Shown here: piece by piece, positions 61,983-64,000 of the stretch | Layout: each line of letters opens with the position of its first letter | Numbering within the stretch: position 1 is the first letter of the stretch | NCBI RefSeq assembly: GCF_004664715.2 | Contig: NC_051072.1 | Span: forward strand, 38,750,142 to 38,814,141 | DNA: 64,000 bases | Source: Peromyscus leucopus | Lineage: Eukaryota; Chordata; Mammalia; Rodentia; Cricetidae | Direction: 5' to 3' | Notes under the pieces: generated by a model | What the model saw: the letters and a program-made list of their open reading frames with translations, nothing else | Database searches by the model: none | What the model was told of the DNA's origin: nothing | Made by a program: the position numbers and the translations under genes

Positions 61983-62014
61983 TGTTTGTTTGTTTGTTTG
62001 TTTGTTTGTTTTTT
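61983..62014. repeat. (TTTG)n microsatellite
   Basis: About seven TTTG units. Confidence 0.95.
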
Positions 62015-62479
62015 ACTACGGCAATAGTTTTCTCCCAGCCAGCCTTCCCCCTAATCCAGTTTCTACATTTTTTTTTAATTGCTACAAACTCTGGCCTCTA
62101 TGCTCAGGTACCTGCTGTTGCTGTGTCTGCTTCTGGGAGCTGGCAGGAATGGTACCAAGAATTATGGGGAATTCCTGATTCCTCTACTGGATGCAAGAGC
62201 ACAACCCGGACACTGGCATGTGAGGTGAGCCCTGGTTCACGTCATCTTCCCAAGACATTGTGTAGTGGGCTCTTCAACCCCTAGGAGTGGAAGCCACCTC
62301 GGAGATCATGGAGTCAAAAAACCCTCATTTCCCAGACAGAAACAGTGATGCATGCACTCCTGGGGGCAGACGGGAGGGTGGGAGCTTGGGATCTGGCGGC
62401 TGACTGCCACAGATGCTGACCAGTTCCTCCCGTTCCCGTCCTGTTCCCTCCTGCTGTGGGTCCCTGGACTTTCACTCTG

Positions 62480-62595
62480 CTGTTCTCCTCCTTCCCATGT
62501 GTGAAATGGTGATAGAACCGCCATCCGAGTGACCCAGCACACTTCAAGTGCTTGGAGCAGCGAGCCATGTGGTTGTTACTCAGTAAAGGTATCGA
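62480..62595 (+). repeat. MIR-like ancient SINE
   Basis: 'cccatgtgtgaaatggtgat', 'cacttcaagtgcttggagca' and 'gtggttgttactcagtaaag' follow the MIR 3' half in sense. Confidence 0.65.
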
Positions 62596-62745
62596 GACCA
62601 CAGCAGAACTGAGTCCTGGCTTGCCCAGACAGAAATGAGGCCAGAGAAGTTACAGGGCCTCATCAACGACTGTAAGCCTCATGAGGGGCAAAGGAGTCCT
62701 GAAGGCAAGTCCAGCTCCCTTCCTACAGAGCACTGACTCCCGTTG

Positions 62746-62885
62746 CCAGGGACCCTGGTGAAGCTGAGCCAGAGACCCTGGTGAGAAGCTAAGCCAGGGA
62801 CCCAGGTGAAGCTAAGCCAGGGACCCCGGTGAAGCTAAGCCAGGGACCCTGGTGAAGCTAAGCCAGAGACCCTGGTGAAGCTAAG
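62746..62885 (+). repeat. 23-bp minisatellite, six units
   Basis: Six tandem copies of ccagggaccctggtgaagct + aag, at 62746, 62769, 62794, 62817, 62840 and 62863. All are 23 bp except the second (25 bp, 'ga' added). Units differ by one or two bases, mainly gag/ggg at the start. The first 15 bases are nearly palindromic (ccagggaccctgg). Confidence 0.95.
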
Positions 62886-62899
62886 CAGGAGAAACAATA

Positions 62900-63900
62900 G
62901 GCTCCTTATCCTGCTGCCCACCCACTCTCAGGTAAAGGTTACTTGACCTGTCTTCTCCTGGCAAACCAGAGGCTGTCTATAAATCCTCAGGGCCCCGCCC
63001 CAGACCCACACAACCCCCCCCCCCCCCTGGTCATTCATTGTCACTGTTCTCTGAAATGTGGGCAGGAACCTGTCTGCTGCTGCTCAGGACCGACCCCTCC
63101 TCCTCCTTTCCAGCCTGGGTGTCAGCACAGCTGGCTCGCTCTCCTGCACACTCCCACAGCGCCGTCACAGAACCCTGAAGACACCAGCGTTTCCACGCCT
63201 TCGCTCTGAAGGTGACTCTGCAGGGCCCCCCTCCCAGCCCTCTCCTCTGCCCACTCCTACTTGCTATTCTGACGAGGCTCCTGTCTCTAGGAGGCCTCCA
63301 GCTGCCTGGCCTTGAGGGCTAGAACTGGCTGTCTTCTCTAACCTCCTCCTCCTTCCCTTTCTCAGCCTCACGTCTCCATTTCTTCTCCCCAGCTCTTCAG
63401 GGCTCATCTTGTCCCTAAGGGCGCTTCTCCGGAAGAGTGGGTAGACTCTGGTGATAAGTCTTCAACGCCCAGTGCCCTGGTGCATCCTAATCAAAGTCCC
63501 GACACCTCATCCCAGGTCGGGAATGCCCTGTTTATTGTCTCCCTCACCAGGCGGATTAAGGACACGGACCGGACAGCTACTGAGATGCATAATTGTCATT
63601 GTCCAGTTCTGTGATCCCCGTTCTGAGCTGCCACCTCGGACGGTACAGTGAGTGACCTTGAGCTGACCAAGAGAAACGCTGCTCTCCTCTAACATTCTTG
63701 GCGACCAGAATTCCCCCAGGGGAGCTGTTGTTTCAAGGATGAACAAGATCAAGAAGAGGAGAAAAATCACATCCCAGCCTGCGGAGTGGGAGAGTCTCGG
63801 GCTGTTTCATGTGGTCAGGAAGCAAGTTTTTGTTGTTGTTTTTTTAAAGACCATTCCTTTCCGGGGAGGTGAAGGTTAGCCATAAAGGACCATTATCCTC
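62900..63900. other. GC-richer intergenic segment
   Basis: Higher G+C than the rest of the window, pyrimidine-rich, with a 14-C run near 63017. I see no gene; short open frames lack recognisable domains. Confidence 0.5.
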
Positions 63901-63949
63901 TATTATGACTCCACCCTGGCTCGAGACAAAAGGGATGCAGATGAGCGAC

Positions 63950-64000
63950 AGGAACAGCGCTCCTCCAGCCCCGCCGCGCCCCGCCCTTTGTGTTTGCAGT
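63950..64000. promoter_or_regulatory. Possible edge of a CpG island
   Basis: The last 50 bp hold clustered CpGs ('cagcgctcctcc', 'ccccgccgcgcc') and GC-box-like CCGCCC (Sp1 type on the minus strand). The window ends before this can be judged. Confidence 0.35.

Noticed and set aside
61439..62027. Frames rich in Arg-Glu and Lys-Glu-Gly-Arg
   Set aside because: Translation of the (GA)n(GGAA)n microsatellite.
26236..64000. Pde4d exons downstream of Rab3c
   Set aside because: I looked on the minus strand for PDE4 catalytic-domain text and found none; the gene, if next, lies beyond the window.

Overview
This is mammalian nuclear DNA from a rodent. It has B1, B2 and B3-type SINEs, rodent L1 3' UTR sequence, many (CA)n and purine microsatellites, and older MIR, L2 and MLT1-like fossils. 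The B1 at 3.4 kb carries a body variant ('tttgtgcctttcctggaac') that I associate with cricetids (hamsters, voles, deer mice) more than with mouse or rat. That species hint comes from memory and is only moderate evidence. There is no bacterial-style gene, operon or CRISPR array.

The only protein-coding gene I can support is Rab3c, on the plus strand. The window holds its last two coding exons: 824-948 (Rab3C residues about 125-165, with the NKxD guanine-specificity motif) and 18462-18649 (residues about 167-227, with the SAK motif and the C-terminal Cys-Gly-Cys prenylation signal). A 17.5 kb intron separates them. The terminal exon continues into a 3' UTR with candidate poly(A) signals at 20575 and 26210. 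The second would make a UTR of about 7.6 kb.

From about 26.2 kb to the end I see no functional coding gene. This stretch is built from retroelements. The clearest are: an L1 at 41809-45853 inside a perfect 14-bp target-site duplication, missing most of its interior; a 2,166-bp TG...CA element with a perfect 6-bp duplication inserted in that L1; two solo LTRs of one family (35784-36134 and 60323-60676), each with a 6-bp near-duplication; a third, minus-strand LTR at 53096-53497; and an internally deleted RPL29 (ribosomal protein L29) retropseudogene on the minus strand at 52502-52921. Other features are a 23-bp minisatellite at 62746, a strong G-quadruplex motif at 50149, a consensus-perfect CTCF core at 39213, and a GC-rich final 50 bp that may be the edge of a CpG island.

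I did not find an undescribed biological system. The most notable points are the nested retroelement history at 41.8-45.9 kb, and the fate of the CTCF-like core in three B2 copies: two retain it, one of them about 0.4 kb upstream of the last Rab3c exon, and one has lost it.
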